A stretch of DNA of 64,000 nucleotides from assembly GCF_001429785.1 (NCBI RefSeq), contig NZ_LMJF01000001.1, positions 382,367-446,366 of the forward strand, in the 5' to 3' direction. Origin of the DNA: Lysobacter sp. Root916 (GTDB lineage: Bacteria > Pseudomonadota > Gammaproteobacteria > Xanthomonadales > Xanthomonadaceae). Positions 1 through 7,803 of the stretch are shown one piece after another. Made by a program: the position numbers and the translations under genes. The notes beneath the pieces are model-generated. The model was given only the letters and a program-made list of their open reading frames with translations. It did not search any database and was not told where the DNA came from. Position 1 is the stretch's first letter. Every line of letters begins with the position of its first letter.

Positions 1-134
1 GCGCCTGCCAGAACGCTGGCCCATGAGGCGGACGGCCGGCGGACAAGGTCGGCCAAACCCTGTGAAGCCCAGACCAAGCCAGCGCATAGACCGCAGGCCA
101 CGATCACCAACACCGCACCCGATCGCTTGTGCAT
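1..134 (-). CDS. 5' part of a hypothetical gene with N-terminal signal or anchor segment, cut by the window edge
   Basis: The reading frame is open on the minus strand from ATG at 134 to the window edge (44 codons seen). The product begins Met-His-Lys-Arg and continues with a hydrophobic stretch (AVLVIVACGLCAGLVWA), the layout of a signal peptide or membrane anchor. In-frame ATGs also occur at 152, 146 and 140. The 134 start is preferred because a G-rich GGGGATGGG stretch lies just before it on the minus strand. The rest of the protein is outside the window, so no function can be given. Confidence 0.45.
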   Translation of the reverse strand, partial: MHKRSGAVLVIVACGLCAGLVWASQGLADLVRRPSASWASVLAG

Positions 135-549
135 TCCCATCCCCATTGTCATCTGGGCCGAGTATATCGGCTGGTATTGGAGGCGACCGCATCAATCTAC
201 TGTCGTCGCTGTTTCCAGATCTGCGGCCCCTGTCGCCGTCTAGGCGCGTGCCTGCGCGGGATGGTGCTGCATAGCGACTATGCAGACATCACTCCAGTGC
301 CTCTCTTGCGCCCCGTTTGCGGCGTCGTCTGGCTGTTCCCCTAGACCACAGACTGGTTTCTGGGAGACGTTGCGCCAGGCTCTCCAGCGATGCAGGCTGC
401 GCCCCAATAGCTCATTCAAGCCGACACCGCTTCGCGGCTCGTCTTAATGAGGGTTTTGTCCGGTGTCTGCTTCTTGCCGATAGCGCATGGCCGGGGAAAT
501 GGTGAGTACGATGCTGATCTGGGGGCGCCACTGGTGGATGCTACCGGAG
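135..549. other. Stretch without a recognisable gene, upstream of the first tRNA-Lys fragment
   Basis: No open frame here looks like a known protein. The composition is less GC-rich and less codon-periodic than the housekeeping part of the window. A short plus-strand frame ends in a coding-like tail (GELEWLKPLIE) that stops at 581, inside the first direct repeat. The second repeat carries a related tail (ERFKPLIQEQSF), so these could be the ends of two decayed copies of one gene. Confidence 0.4.
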
Positions 550-645
550 AATTGGAGTGGCTTAAGCCATTGATTGAATAGCAAGGTTGCCTGAACTCTT
601 AATCAATAGGTCCAAGGTTCGAATCCTTGACGGCCCACCAAATCG
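550..645 (+). repeat. Direct repeat copy 1, attachment-site-like, containing a tRNA-Lys 3' end
   Basis: This segment is about 80-85% identical by eye to 2139-2236. Both share an upstream part (TTAAGCCATTGATT), the tRNA-Lys 3' half, the CCA end and the first bases after it. Duplicated tRNA 3' ends with about 50 bp of extra shared sequence are what successive insertions by tyrosine recombinases at a tRNA leave behind. No integrase gene survives nearby, so the mobile origin is inferred. Confidence 0.65.
594..640 (+). pseudogene. tRNA-Lys(CUU) 3' fragment
   Basis: The sequence runs from the anticodon loop (ACTCTTAATC, anticodon CTT) through a complete T-arm (GGTTCGAATCC), the 3' acceptor strand GACGGCCC and ACCA. 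Nothing before 594 can form the matching 5' acceptor strand, D-arm or anticodon 5' stem, so this is not a working tRNA. It matches the 3' half expected for a proteobacterial tRNA-Lys(CUU) and marks the insertion target. Confidence 0.75.
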
Positions 646-650
646 AAGAA

Positions 651-680
651 GCACTTGGACGCGAGTCCAGGTGCTTTTTT
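651..680 (+). terminator. Intrinsic terminator after tRNA-Lys fragment 1
   Basis: A 10-bp stem (GCACTTGGAC pairing with GTCCAGGTGC, one G-U pair) with a GCGA loop is followed by six T. It sits 10 bp after the CCA end, as expected for a tRNA gene terminator carried along with the duplicated 3' end. Confidence 0.75.
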
Positions 681-834
681 CTTTTCAAGGCTCGGCGCCG
701 AGAATGCCGGCGCGGTGGATCGTTCGCCGGCGCCGCGCATCCGGTTGTCGCCCCGGCAGCGCGTCTGCTCCGTCTCGTGTGTGGCCTTGCTACAGTGGCT
801 GCGTCGCAGGGACGCCGCTGGCGCGGGGAGGGGC

Positions 835-1321
835 ATGAAAGGGCTCACGGGATTCGTTCTGGTCGCCACGCTCTGCTCCTGCACGCTGGTGCGGGCCGAT
901 GAAACGCCGCCGCTGCCGCCGCTTTTGCCTTGGTACGTGAACGCCTACTTCGGCTTCGAACGCGCCGCGGAGTTCGATCAGGCGGGCATGCCCGAGCGCT
1001 GGTACTACCAGAACGCGCTCCAGATCGAAGGTGCGCGCGTGAAGTTGCATAAGCAGACGGGTCTGCAAAGCAGGCCGTCTTTACTCTTCCGAGGGCGACG
1101 GTGGTGCGATGTTTTACGAGGGAGAGATGCTGGGCTCGATCGAAGAGGGCCGGGCGGTCCTGCGTTACGCAGGATGCGACCAATGCATTCCTCCGAAGAC
1201 AGCGCCGGAACCGCTCGATTTGCCAATTCGTCGGGTGTCGCCGAGCGTGATCCTGCTTGGGTCGGTCTCGTACAGCCGCGAGGCCGAGCCGTATCCGAAG
1301 CACTGCCCGTCCGGCGTCTAG
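835..1321 (+). pseudogene. Frameshifted gene for a small secreted protein
   Basis: An ATG at 835 follows a good ribosome site (GGGGAGGGG) and opens a frame with a signal-peptide-like start (MKGLTGFVLVATLCSCTL). Coding-like sequence runs to about residue 77 and then becomes basic and disordered. The coding signal resumes in the +2 frame from about 1064 (CKAGRLYSSEGDGG) and runs to a stop at 1319-1321. A single small indel near 1058-1066 would join the two parts into a protein of about 160 residues. I do not recognise the family. A sequencing error is the alternative to true decay. Confidence 0.45.
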
Positions 1322-1732
1322 GTGTGCAGCGCGGGCCGGTCGATCGTCCGGATCGCAAGGTTTGCACGGCAGGCCATAGCGACGCAGCCGCGGCGCTAGT
1401 CGCCTCACAGGCTTAGACCACAACGTCGTGCTCTGCTTTCCTGATCCCCTGGAGATTCGCACCTTCAGCCGTCGCGTCCACTCGGGAGCACTTTGCGAAC
1501 TCTCCGGCCATGCGGACACTGTCGTTCGATACGAATTTATCTTGGCCAGTTCTTGCTGCCAGGGCCGCTGCGTCAGGATGATCCGCCATGAACTAGTAGT
1601 CTGACCCCTGTTCCCTTGAGTTTGCGGGGAGCAGGGCAGTTGATCGAGCTTGCGCGACCATGCGGCCACGTCCGCGGCGGGCGATGCTAATGTCCGCTTT
1701 CGACCCGAAGCGGACATTGGGAGATCGGAAAC
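1322..1732. other. Intergenic stretch with no recognisable gene
   Basis: No frame here looks protein-coding. The only structured element seen is the palindrome at 1689-1718. The region lies inside the segment bracketed by the two tRNA-Lys fragments and is probably decayed insert DNA. Confidence 0.4.
1689..1718. repeat. Intergenic palindrome with AATGTCCGC arms
   Basis: Arms AATGTCCGCTTT and GAAGCGGACATT pair at 11 of 12 positions around CGACCC. This palindrome type is common between genes in proteobacteria. When translated it gives the well-known false peptide NVRFGSKAD seen in spurious protein entries. Function is unknown. Confidence 0.6.
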
Positions 1733-2037
1733 GTGGAAGAGGTTGCTGAAGTGGATGTGGAGCTGGCTTTGTTACCTTCGGCTGTGCCGAAGCGTTCCAG
1801 GTACCGTCCAAATCATCTGCATCCTCGCACCGAGAGTTCTTCCTGGGCGAGGTTACCTTCGAGAACGGGGTGGTTGATCCGGGGGAGACGGCACGTGCGC
1901 GCGTCCGAATATTGGCATCCAAAAGCGATCTCGATTCACTGCTCCAGTTCGGGGCTTGGTCGGTATGGGAGGCAACGAAGCATGTCGCGCAGATTCGCGT
2001 GATTACGTTGGTCAGCCGCGCGCCGATGGGTGCATAG
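1733..2037 (+). pseudogene. Frameshifted remnant of a small EF-Tu-like beta-barrel domain protein
   Basis: One frame from ATG 1733 encodes MEEVAEVDVELALLPS and then SRYRPNHLHPRTE. The next frame, from about 1837, continues FFLGEVTFENGVVDPGETA and ends AAAHVAQ-like text before a stop at 2035-2037. Joined together the parts resemble stand-alone proteins related to EF-Tu domains 2/3, with an N-terminal VDVELALLP strand, a YRP motif and a PGETARARVRIL strand. The family call is by eye only. One small indel near 1834-1845 breaks the frame. The gene lies inside the tRNA-Lys-bounded segment. Confidence 0.45.
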
Positions 2038-2138
2038 ACGCGCCCTAAGTTTCATACGTCAGCTCCTGGCCGTTAGCGGACATCGGGAAAATGGCTGGTA
2101 GGCTGTTCTGGCGGCGTTGCGGGTGAGCGCCACCGGGA

Positions 2139-2236
2139 AATCGGAGCGGTTTAAGCCATTGATTCAAGAGCAAAGTTTCCCAAACTCTTAATCAGAATGG
2201 GTCCAAGGTTCGAATCCTTGACGGCCCACCAAATCG
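2139..2236 (+). repeat. Direct repeat copy 2, attachment-site-like, containing a tRNA-Lys 3' end
   Basis: Second copy of the repeat at 550-645, with two extra bases after the anticodon stem and several substitutions in the upstream half. The downstream half, from GGTCCAAGG through the CCA end and AAATCG, is identical. The distance between copies (about 1.59 kb) gives the size of the bracketed segment. Confidence 0.65.
2183..2231 (+). pseudogene. tRNA-Lys(CUU) 3' fragment, second copy
   Basis: As at 594-640, the anticodon loop, T-arm, acceptor 3' strand and CCA are present without any 5' half. The variable region (CAGAATGGGTCC) is two bases longer than in the first copy. It is not a functional tRNA. 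Confidence 0.75.
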
Positions 2237-2239
2237 GAA

Positions 2240-2273
2240 AGCCCTGGCGGAAACGCCGGGGCTTTTTCTTTTT
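2240..2273 (+). terminator. Intrinsic terminator after tRNA-Lys fragment 2
   Basis: A stem AGCCCTGGCG / CGCCGGGGCT with a GAAA loop is followed by TTTTCTTTTT. It lies about 9 bp after the CCA end, the same arrangement as the terminator after fragment 1, but with a different stem sequence. Confidence 0.8.
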
Positions 2274-2520
2274 CGCTGCGCGAGAAACGAGACCGGGTGC
2301 GCTCGGCCTGTTGGGCGTTTGCTGTCATCGCAGTGCGGCGATCACCGGTACCAAGCGGTCGCATGCGGCCTGCCGGATGCAAGCGTCCGCATGCCGCGGA
2401 AGCCTACTCGCATCGCCTCTCGAGGGGGCAGGCGCGCGCCGCGGTACTTCCGGCACGCTCACCTGCGCAGGTTGCGGGTCTAGCGTTGCGCCGACTCGAC
2501 ACCGCAAACGGTGGGCCGAC

Positions 2521-4605
2521 ATGCCGACACTCAGCCGTCGCAAGTTTCTGAAGCTCGCCGTCGCGTTGGGAGCGACCCTGGCCTGGGGCTGCGCGACGGT
2601 GCGCCCTTCCTCCAGCGGCTGGCGCGAGCGTCGCGACCTGTTTCCGCAAGGCGTCGCCTCGGGCGATCCCGACGATCACAGCGTCCTGCTGTGGACGCGG
2701 CGGCCCTATGCCGATGGCCGCGAGCGCGCCACGCTGCGGGTCGAAGTTGCGCTAGACCCGGCGTTCGCGCGCGTGATCGCGACCGCGACGGCACCGGTGC
2801 TGGCCCAGGCCGACTGGACCTGTCGCGTGCTGGTCGGCGACCTGCCGCCGGCCGGCGAGTACTGGTATCGCTTCGTCGACGAGGACGGCAACGGCAGCCG
2901 GATCGGCCGGACGCTGACGGCGCCCGCGGCCGACGATGCGCGCCCGGCGCGCTTCGCCTTCGTCAGTTGCCAGACCATCTGCGAGGGGGCCCAGAACGCT
3001 TATCGGCGAATGATCTGGGAAGACGAGCGCGCCGCGCCCGCGGACCGGCTCGGCTTCGTGCTGCACCTGGGCGATTTCGTCTACGAAGTCGTGCAGTACC
3101 CGGACCAGGTCAAGAACGGCCATCGCTACGACCGCCTCATCAAGTTTCCGATCAGGTTTCCCAAGGGCAAGACGGTCGCCAAGAACCGCTTCTGGGTGCC
3201 GGACTCGCTGCAGGACTATCGCGTCCTCTACCACGCCTACCTGCAGGACCCCGACATCCAGGATGCGCGTGCGCGCTGGCCGTTCGTGGCGATATGGGAC
3301 AACCACGAATTCTCCTGGCAGGGCTGGCAGTCGATCCAGGAGTTCCCTGGCGGCGAAGGCTGGGTGCCTGCGCAGACCCTCAAGGTCGCGGCTAACCAGG
3401 CCTGGTTCGAATACCAGCCGGCGCGCGTGTTAGCGCCGGGCGCCGCGCTGGAGGCCTTCGATGCGCCGAACGTCGTCGACACGTTGGTCCATGATTTCGA
3501 CGACGACGGGCTGGGCACCGAAGCCAACAACCTGGCCGCGATCAACAGCCTGATCGCGTATCGCGGCGTGCGCTGGGGCCGGCACATCGACCTGCTGGTG
3601 ACCGACCAGCGCAGCTTCCGCTCGCGCGATCCGGGCAATCACGACGAAATCAATCCGCTGTTCGAAGACGACACGCTGGGCTTCGTGCCCGAGGAGCTGA
3701 TGCGGCAACTCGACGGCGGCCGCGACTACGCCGACGGCCATCCGCCGGCGAAGCTGTCCTTCGGCGCCAAGAGCGTGGCCAATTACCGCGTGGGCGAAGC
3801 CGCGCAGACGATGTTGGGGGCGAAGCAGAAGGCCTGGTTCCTGGCGCGCCTGCGCGGCGCGACGGCGACCTGGAAGATCTGGGGCAATTCGCTGGGAACC
3901 CCCGACTGGCGCGTCGATCCGCAGAACCTGCCGGCGGCGCTGGGCAAGTATCCCGAGGGCGCGGGTTTTGCCCTCATGGCCACCGGCGACTGGGGTTGCG
4001 CCTATCACGAGCGCGCCGAGATCTTCGACGCGGTGCGCGAGGCCGGCATCACCGGTTTCGCCATCGTGTCTGGCGACCGCCACAGCTTCTGGGCGGGCTA
4101 CGCGGCCAAGGCCTTGCCGCCTGCGGCGTTCGAGCCGGTGGGCGTGACCTTCGTGACCGGCTCGATCTCCGCCCCGGGCATGGCCGAAGCCAACGAGCAC
4201 AACCAGAAAAAGGAAAATCCGCTGCGCCCGCTGTACATCGCCAACCCGGGCGACGGGGCGCCGCAGCCTACCGTCAACCTGCTGCTGCAGCACGGCGTGC
4301 GTTCGGCGCTGGAGTTCGCCAGCAGCGGCGACCTGCGCAAGGCGCACGCGGCGAGCAATCCCGACCTGGCGCCGCATCTGTCCTTCGTCGACATGGGCGG
4401 ACACGGTTACACCACCGTGCGGGTCGACGCCGGCACGATGGCGACCGACTTCGTCTGCATCCCCAGGCCCCTCGAGCGCAGCCCCGGCGCGGACGGCGGG
4501 CCCTTGCGGTATCGCGTCCGCCACGAGGTGTCGCTGTGGCGGCCGGGCGAGCGGCCACGGATGCGGCAGACGGTCCTGGAGGGCGATCCCGGACTGGCGG
4601 TGTGA
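2521..4605 (+). CDS. phoD: PhoD-family alkaline phosphatase, Tat-exported
   Basis: The 694-residue protein begins with a twin-arginine signal (SRRKFLKLAVALGA, residues 5-18), so it should be exported folded to the periplasm or cell surface. A PhoD N-terminal domain follows, then the metallophosphatase domain with GDFVYE (Asp185), WDNHEFSW (about 259-266) and SGDRHSFW (His521). These are metal-binding motifs of the PhoD phosphomonoesterase/phosphodiesterase family, which releases phosphate from organic esters. The ATG at 2521 is chosen because it places the Tat motif at the very N terminus; the longer open frame upstream has no such signal. No Pho box was recognised. A truncated, decayed copy of its 5' region lies at 4684-4865. 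Confidence 0.9.
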   Translation: MPTLSRRKFLKLAVALGATLAWGCATVRPSSSGWRERRDLFPQGVASGDPDDHSVLLWTRRPYADGRERATLRVEVALDPAFARVIATATAPVLAQADWTCRVLVGDLPPAGEYWYRFVDEDGNGSRIGRTLTAPAADDARPARFAFVSCQTICEGAQNAYRRMIWEDERAAPADRLGFVLHLGDFVYEVVQYPDQVKNGHRYDRLIKFPIRFPKGKTVAKNRFWVPDSLQDYRVLYHAYLQDPDIQDARARWPFVAIWDNHEFSWQGWQSIQEFPGGEGWVPAQTLKVAANQAWFEYQPARVLAPGAALEAFDAPNVVDTLVHDFDDDGLGTEANNLAAINSLIAYRGVRWGRHIDLLVTDQRSFRSRDPGNHDEINPLFEDDTLGFVPEELMRQLDGGRDYADGHPPAKLSFGAKSVANYRVGEAAQTMLGAKQKAWFLARLRGATATWKIWGNSLGTPDWRVDPQNLPAALGKYPEGAGFALMATGDWGCAYHERAEIFDAVREAGITGFAIVSGDRHSFWAGYAAKALPPAAFEPVGVTFVTGSISAPGMAEANEHNQKKENPLRPLYIANPGDGAPQPTVNLLLQHGVRSALEFASSGDLRKAHAASNPDLAPHLSFVDMGGHGYTTVRVDAGTMATDFVCIPRPLERSPGADGGPLRYRVRHEVSLWRPGERPRMRQTVLEGDPGLAV

Positions 4606-4683
4606 GGCGCGCCATTGCGTTGAGATTCGGTGTCCGTGTGGGGTCGAGTGACCGCAGGCGATGACTACGCTACCGATCCATTG

Positions 4684-4865
4684 CCGATCACCACAGCGTC
4701 GTGCTCTGGACGCGACGCTCCTATGGCGATGGCCGCGTGCGCGCGACGCTACGGGTCGAAGTGGCGCAGGCCCCCCGGCGTTCACGCGTGTGATCGCGGC
4801 TACGGCGGCGCCCGTGCGGGCTCAGGCGCGATCGTGCGGATCTCGGCCGACGCCGGCGCATACGC
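4684..4865 (+). pseudogene. Degenerate partial duplicate of the phoD 5' region
   Basis: The DNA aligns with phoD from about 2670 to 2865. Shared runs include GATCACAGCGTC-like sequence, CTATGGCGATGGCCG, ACGCTACGGGTCGAAGT and GCGTGTGATCGCG. Reading-frame continuity is lost through indels, for example near 4770. The copy starts about 80 bp after the phoD stop. It looks like the residue of a tandem paralogue or a partial duplication that has decayed. Confidence 0.65.
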
Positions 4866-4949
4866 CGCCGGATCGCAGCAGCGGCAACGCAAAAAAACGC
4901 CGCCAGAGAATGGCGCCGGAAGGTGGCTGTTAAAGACGCCTACACTAGG

Positions 4950-5108
4950 TCAGTACAGGTACCCTTTCAAAAAATGGAGCGCGATCGCGAGGGCAACTGG
5001 CGCCAACACGATCAAACGCTGCCTTTTGTCTTTGATGAAGTAGAGGGCCAACGCGACGGATAACATTGCGAGGCAGTACATAATTGCGAATAGCAGCTCT
5101 CTCGTCAT
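4950..5108 (-). CDS. 52-residue two-helix membrane protein
   Basis: The protein begins MTRELLFAIMYCLAMLS and has two predicted membrane helices (roughly residues 5-23 and 32-48) separated by a basic turn KDKRQR. The start lies 5 bases after the stop of the minus-strand gene at 5114-5929, so the two are almost certainly cotranscribed. DNA composition is clearly lower in GC than the window average, as for its neighbour. I do not recognise the family. Its position after a secreted protein gene would fit a partner, anchor or immunity role, but that is only a guess. Confidence 0.55.
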   Translation of the reverse strand: MTRELLFAIMYCLAMLSVALALYFIKDKRQRLIVLAPVALAIALHFLKGYLY

Positions 5109-5113
5109 GGCTA

Positions 5114-5929
5114 TTAGAACCCCCAACGTGTCGGCCCAGGATAGCTTTGATTGCAGTTTCTATCACGCTGGTCATGATCTGCTCCTCCCGACCGAAGAAG
5201 CGTCCCCACCGCCAACCCACAGCCCGCAGCGCCTAGACCCGTCTCCGCTAGTGGACAGGTTGCAACTACACCTCCGATTGCATACAAGCCATCAACAACA
5301 TCTTCATTTGCTTCGTCGCACTCCCCCCTTCTCCAAACCTCGAAGTAGTGCTTGTCCTGGGCAATTGTCGTGGGGTCGTAAGTTAGCGAATACCAATCGT
5401 CGTGGTAGTCGAAGCCACGAATGCCCATCTGCCGCGAGAAGTCGCCTATTTGATAGTCCGGTAGAAAGTAGCCGGGGCCGCAAGGAGATAAATCGCAAGG
5501 GCCTCCTGTCGCGCTCGGCGGGCTCCATTGGGCAGGGCCTATAACACGCTCCCACCCACCAGGCCGGCTAGCGGCCATCCTCACGGAGTCGGCAAATGCG
5601 TTGGCCGCTTGAACGTTGTTCCCGGCGTACGCCATCGCTACTTGCTGCAAGGGAGCCTCAGCCGCGCCGTGCGCGTTGCTCACGTATACGCGGTCCGTAG
5701 GGGCGTCATAGACCACAGTGACCAACTGGCTACCATCGCCAATCGTTACTGTGCTTTGCTTTGTTATCCCGTTCTGCGACGTGTAAAGCCGATCAAGTTC
5801 GAACATGGGCTCTTCGTCGGGATTCTCATGGTCCGAGTAATCCCCGCCGCCATCACCGGCCACCGCCGGGTTTGCAACCATCATCGTAACCAGCGCGACC
5901 AGACCGGCCGCCCTCCAGAGCTTGTTCAT
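5114..5929 (-). CDS. Secreted hypothetical protein with hydrophobic glycine-rich C-terminal segment
   Basis: The 271 residues start with a signal peptide (hydrophobic core GLVALVTMMVANPAVA, cleavage near residue 24). An acidic linker follows, then a soluble part. Residues 213-247 form a hydrophobic segment rich in Gly and Ala with small-xxx-small spacing (for example GLGAAGCGLAVGTLL), before a short polar tail ending at Phe271. Cysteines are at 145, 150, 204, 225, 237 and 259. No family is recognised. The gene is lower in GC than its surroundings, which suggests horizontal transfer. The 52-residue membrane protein gene follows directly. Confidence 0.7.
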   Translation of the reverse strand: MNKLWRAAGLVALVTMMVANPAVAGDGGGDYSDHENPDEEPMFELDRLYTSQNGITKQSTVTIGDGSQLVTVVYDAPTDRVYVSNAHGAAEAPLQQVAMAYAGNNVQAANAFADSVRMAASRPGGWERVIGPAQWSPPSATGGPCDLSPCGPGYFLPDYQIGDFSRQMGIRGFDYHDDWYSLTYDPTTIAQDKHYFEVWRRGECDEANEDVVDGLYAIGGVVATCPLAETGLGAAGCGLAVGTLLRSGGADHDQRDRNCNQSYPGPTRWGF

Positions 5930-6267
5930 ATCCGTATGACCCTAAGTTGGCCGAACCTTCGGCCGCTGTAGTCGAGCATGCCGGTCGCCTATGAAACAAG
6001 GCGAGCCGGCTCATCAGAAACGGCACGCATTTTCCTCAGGCCGATGGCTCGGTTGACCAGCACCAGGTCGATGGAGTGCAGCGTGGCTCAGTCGTGGCCA
6101 TGCAGCGACGTACTGCAGTGCGCATAGGGGCGGCACGATGATCGATGCCGATGCCGATGCCGATGCCGATCTGCTTCGATCCCGAGAGGCTTTGCGTAAG
6201 AACAGCAGAAGTCACGTGAGTCGGCTACTGTGTAGTTGGACTAAACGAGAGGAGCTCGGAGTTCTCC
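5930..6267. other. Intergenic region with a GATGCC tandem repeat
   Basis: No gene is seen between the divergent neighbours. The only notable element is the hexamer repeat at 6144-6170. A purine-rich GAGAGGAG at 6247-6254 is a rather distant ribosome site for the gene at 6268. Confidence 0.5.
6144..6170. repeat. GATGCC hexanucleotide tandem repeat
   Basis: Four perfect copies of GATGCC plus a GAT lie about 100 bp upstream of the membrane protein gene at 6268. It could vary in copy number by slippage; nothing in the sequence shows that it is regulatory. Confidence 0.8.
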
Positions 6268-6672
6268 ATGGATCAACCCCCGCAGGACCCGATGCCCCAG
6301 GTCAGCCTGGACACGGCCGTTACGCTGTCCTTCGATTACCTCAAACAGCTGGGAACGGTCGCGATGACGGCCGCCGCCGGGCTTATCGCGCTGGTCCAGT
6401 TCGTGGATGGCGACAAGAAATTCTTCATCAAGGTCATGATCGCCGCCAGCCTGATGTTCCTATCGGCGCTGTTGGCTTTCTTCGTGCAGTTCTCGCTGAT
6501 GGACCGAATCAGGCAAGGCCACGAACTCTTGCGTAAGCGCGAAGCGGCCGGCTATCCGCATCTAGGAGCGAAGCGGCTTGAACGAGTATTCGAGGGGCTG
6601 GCGCTCTGGCTTTTGTCCATCAGCATGGGCATCGCCGTGCATGCGTTGATCAGCATCGGCGTGCCGGCCTGA
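6268..6672 (+). CDS. Small integral membrane protein of unknown function
   Basis: The 134-residue protein has a polar N terminus (MDQPPQDPMPQ). Three likely membrane helices follow at about residues 34-50, 57-76 and 112-131, with a basic loop between the second and third (DRIRQGHELLRKREAAG). No catalytic motif or known family was recognised. It stands alone, with 337 bp of non-coding DNA before it and 278 bp after. Confidence 0.7.
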   Translation: MDQPPQDPMPQVSLDTAVTLSFDYLKQLGTVAMTAAAGLIALVQFVDGDKKFFIKVMIAASLMFLSALLAFFVQFSLMDRIRQGHELLRKREAAGYPHLGAKRLERVFEGLALWLLSISMGIAVHALISIGVPA

Positions 6673-6950
6673 ATCGATCGCCAACGTCCGTTCGGTGTGA
6701 TCGGCGGAGGGGCGGCAACGTCGGCCATCAATAGGGGGCGAGCGTCGTTCGATGCTGGCGCGGGCAGGCCCCGGCGTGAGTCGCTCGCTCAGTTCCTGCC
6801 TGGTGTTCTGGGTCGTGGCGATTGTCTTAGATCCTGAGACGGCACGATGCTTTAGTGGGAACACACGCGGACGTCGCGGCGGAGAGACGGCACGACGCAG
6901 CCGATGCCGTCGCGGAGAACGCGCCAACCAGGCGCCACATACGATCAGCC

Positions 6951-7592
6951 ATGCCCACATCCCACCTCGATCCGAAGCTCGTTTTGGCTTGGCAAACAGC
7001 GCATTCCATAGTCAGGGGCACCCCGGCCCCGGTGCACGATCGCGGCGGCTATCGGGTGGATACCGGCTCGGATAAGGAAACCAAGCGCTGGGTGTTTCCG
7101 CAGTTCTGCGACGGCTTGCGCGAGATCGCGCGGGAGATCACGGCGCCGCGCCATTACTTGAAGTTGTGCGGCACCGACGAAGCGCTGCGTAGCGCGCTGC
7201 CGGCACGCTGGGAGATGCAGCCGGCGAACTATTTCATGACGACGGTGGCCGTCGGCCCGGAGCCCAAGCCCCTGCCGGATGGCTACCGGATGGAGCTCCA
7301 TCGCACCGGCCCGGTCACCCGCGCCTGCGTCCTGGCGCCGGATGGCGGCCTGGCCGCGAGCGGCTGCGCGGCGGAGACCGCGGAGGTCTTTATCTACGAT
7401 CGGATCGAAACCGACCCGGATCACCGGCGCAAAGGATTGGGCATCGCGGTCATGAGCGCGCTGGGCGCCGCGCGAACATCCCTTGCGAGCCGGCCATTGC
7501 TGGTGGCCACGGCGGACGGCCGCGGCCTCTATGCCAACCTGGGCTGGACGGTGTTGGCGCCCTTCGCCGCGGCGACCATTCCGGAAAGGTGA
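6951..7592 (+). CDS. GNAT-family N-acetyltransferase
   Basis: The 213 residues end in a GNAT acetyl-CoA-binding core: a beta strand EVFIYDRIETDPDHRR and then RRKGLGIAVMSALGAAR (pyrophosphate loop at about 159-164), followed by LLVATADGRGLYANLGW, typical of the GNAT motif B region. It should transfer an acetyl group from acetyl-CoA to an amine; the substrate cannot be told. The N-terminal half is not recognised. The ATG at 6951 is chosen because upstream codons lack coding character. It is not in an operon. Confidence 0.75.
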   Translation: MPTSHLDPKLVLAWQTAHSIVRGTPAPVHDRGGYRVDTGSDKETKRWVFPQFCDGLREIAREITAPRHYLKLCGTDEALRSALPARWEMQPANYFMTTVAVGPEPKPLPDGYRMELHRTGPVTRACVLAPDGGLAASGCAAETAEVFIYDRIETDPDHRRKGLGIAVMSALGAARTSLASRPLLVATADGRGLYANLGWTVLAPFAAATIPER

Positions 7593-7803
7593 GCGCCAGG
7601 CTGGGCGGTCCGGTCTGGCGATGTTTGGCCATACAGGGTGGCTGAGCCGGAGGCGCTAGGCCGCTACAACGGACAAGGCGTCTACCCATACGAGGCATGC
7701 GGAGTCTGGCGTCCTGTGCCGGCCGTGCGGCCGCGCGCCGAACCGGTGCCTAGCGCTCGTGTAGCCGTCCTAGAATGCGGCTACGACGGACAAGGAAGGT
7801 GTC

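Noticed and set aside
594..640. Possible functional tRNA-Lys gene
   Set aside because: The 5' acceptor strand, D-arm and 5' anticodon stem are missing; only the 3' half is present, as at 2183-2231.
1593..1922. Minus-strand frame containing NVRFGSKAD
   Set aside because: This peptide is the translation of the common AATGTCCGC palindrome and is a known source of false protein entries.
6144..6170. GATGCC repeat as a phase-variation switch
   Set aside because: The unit is a hexamer, so in a coding frame it would not shift the reading frame, and it lies about 100 bp from the gene outside any evident promoter.
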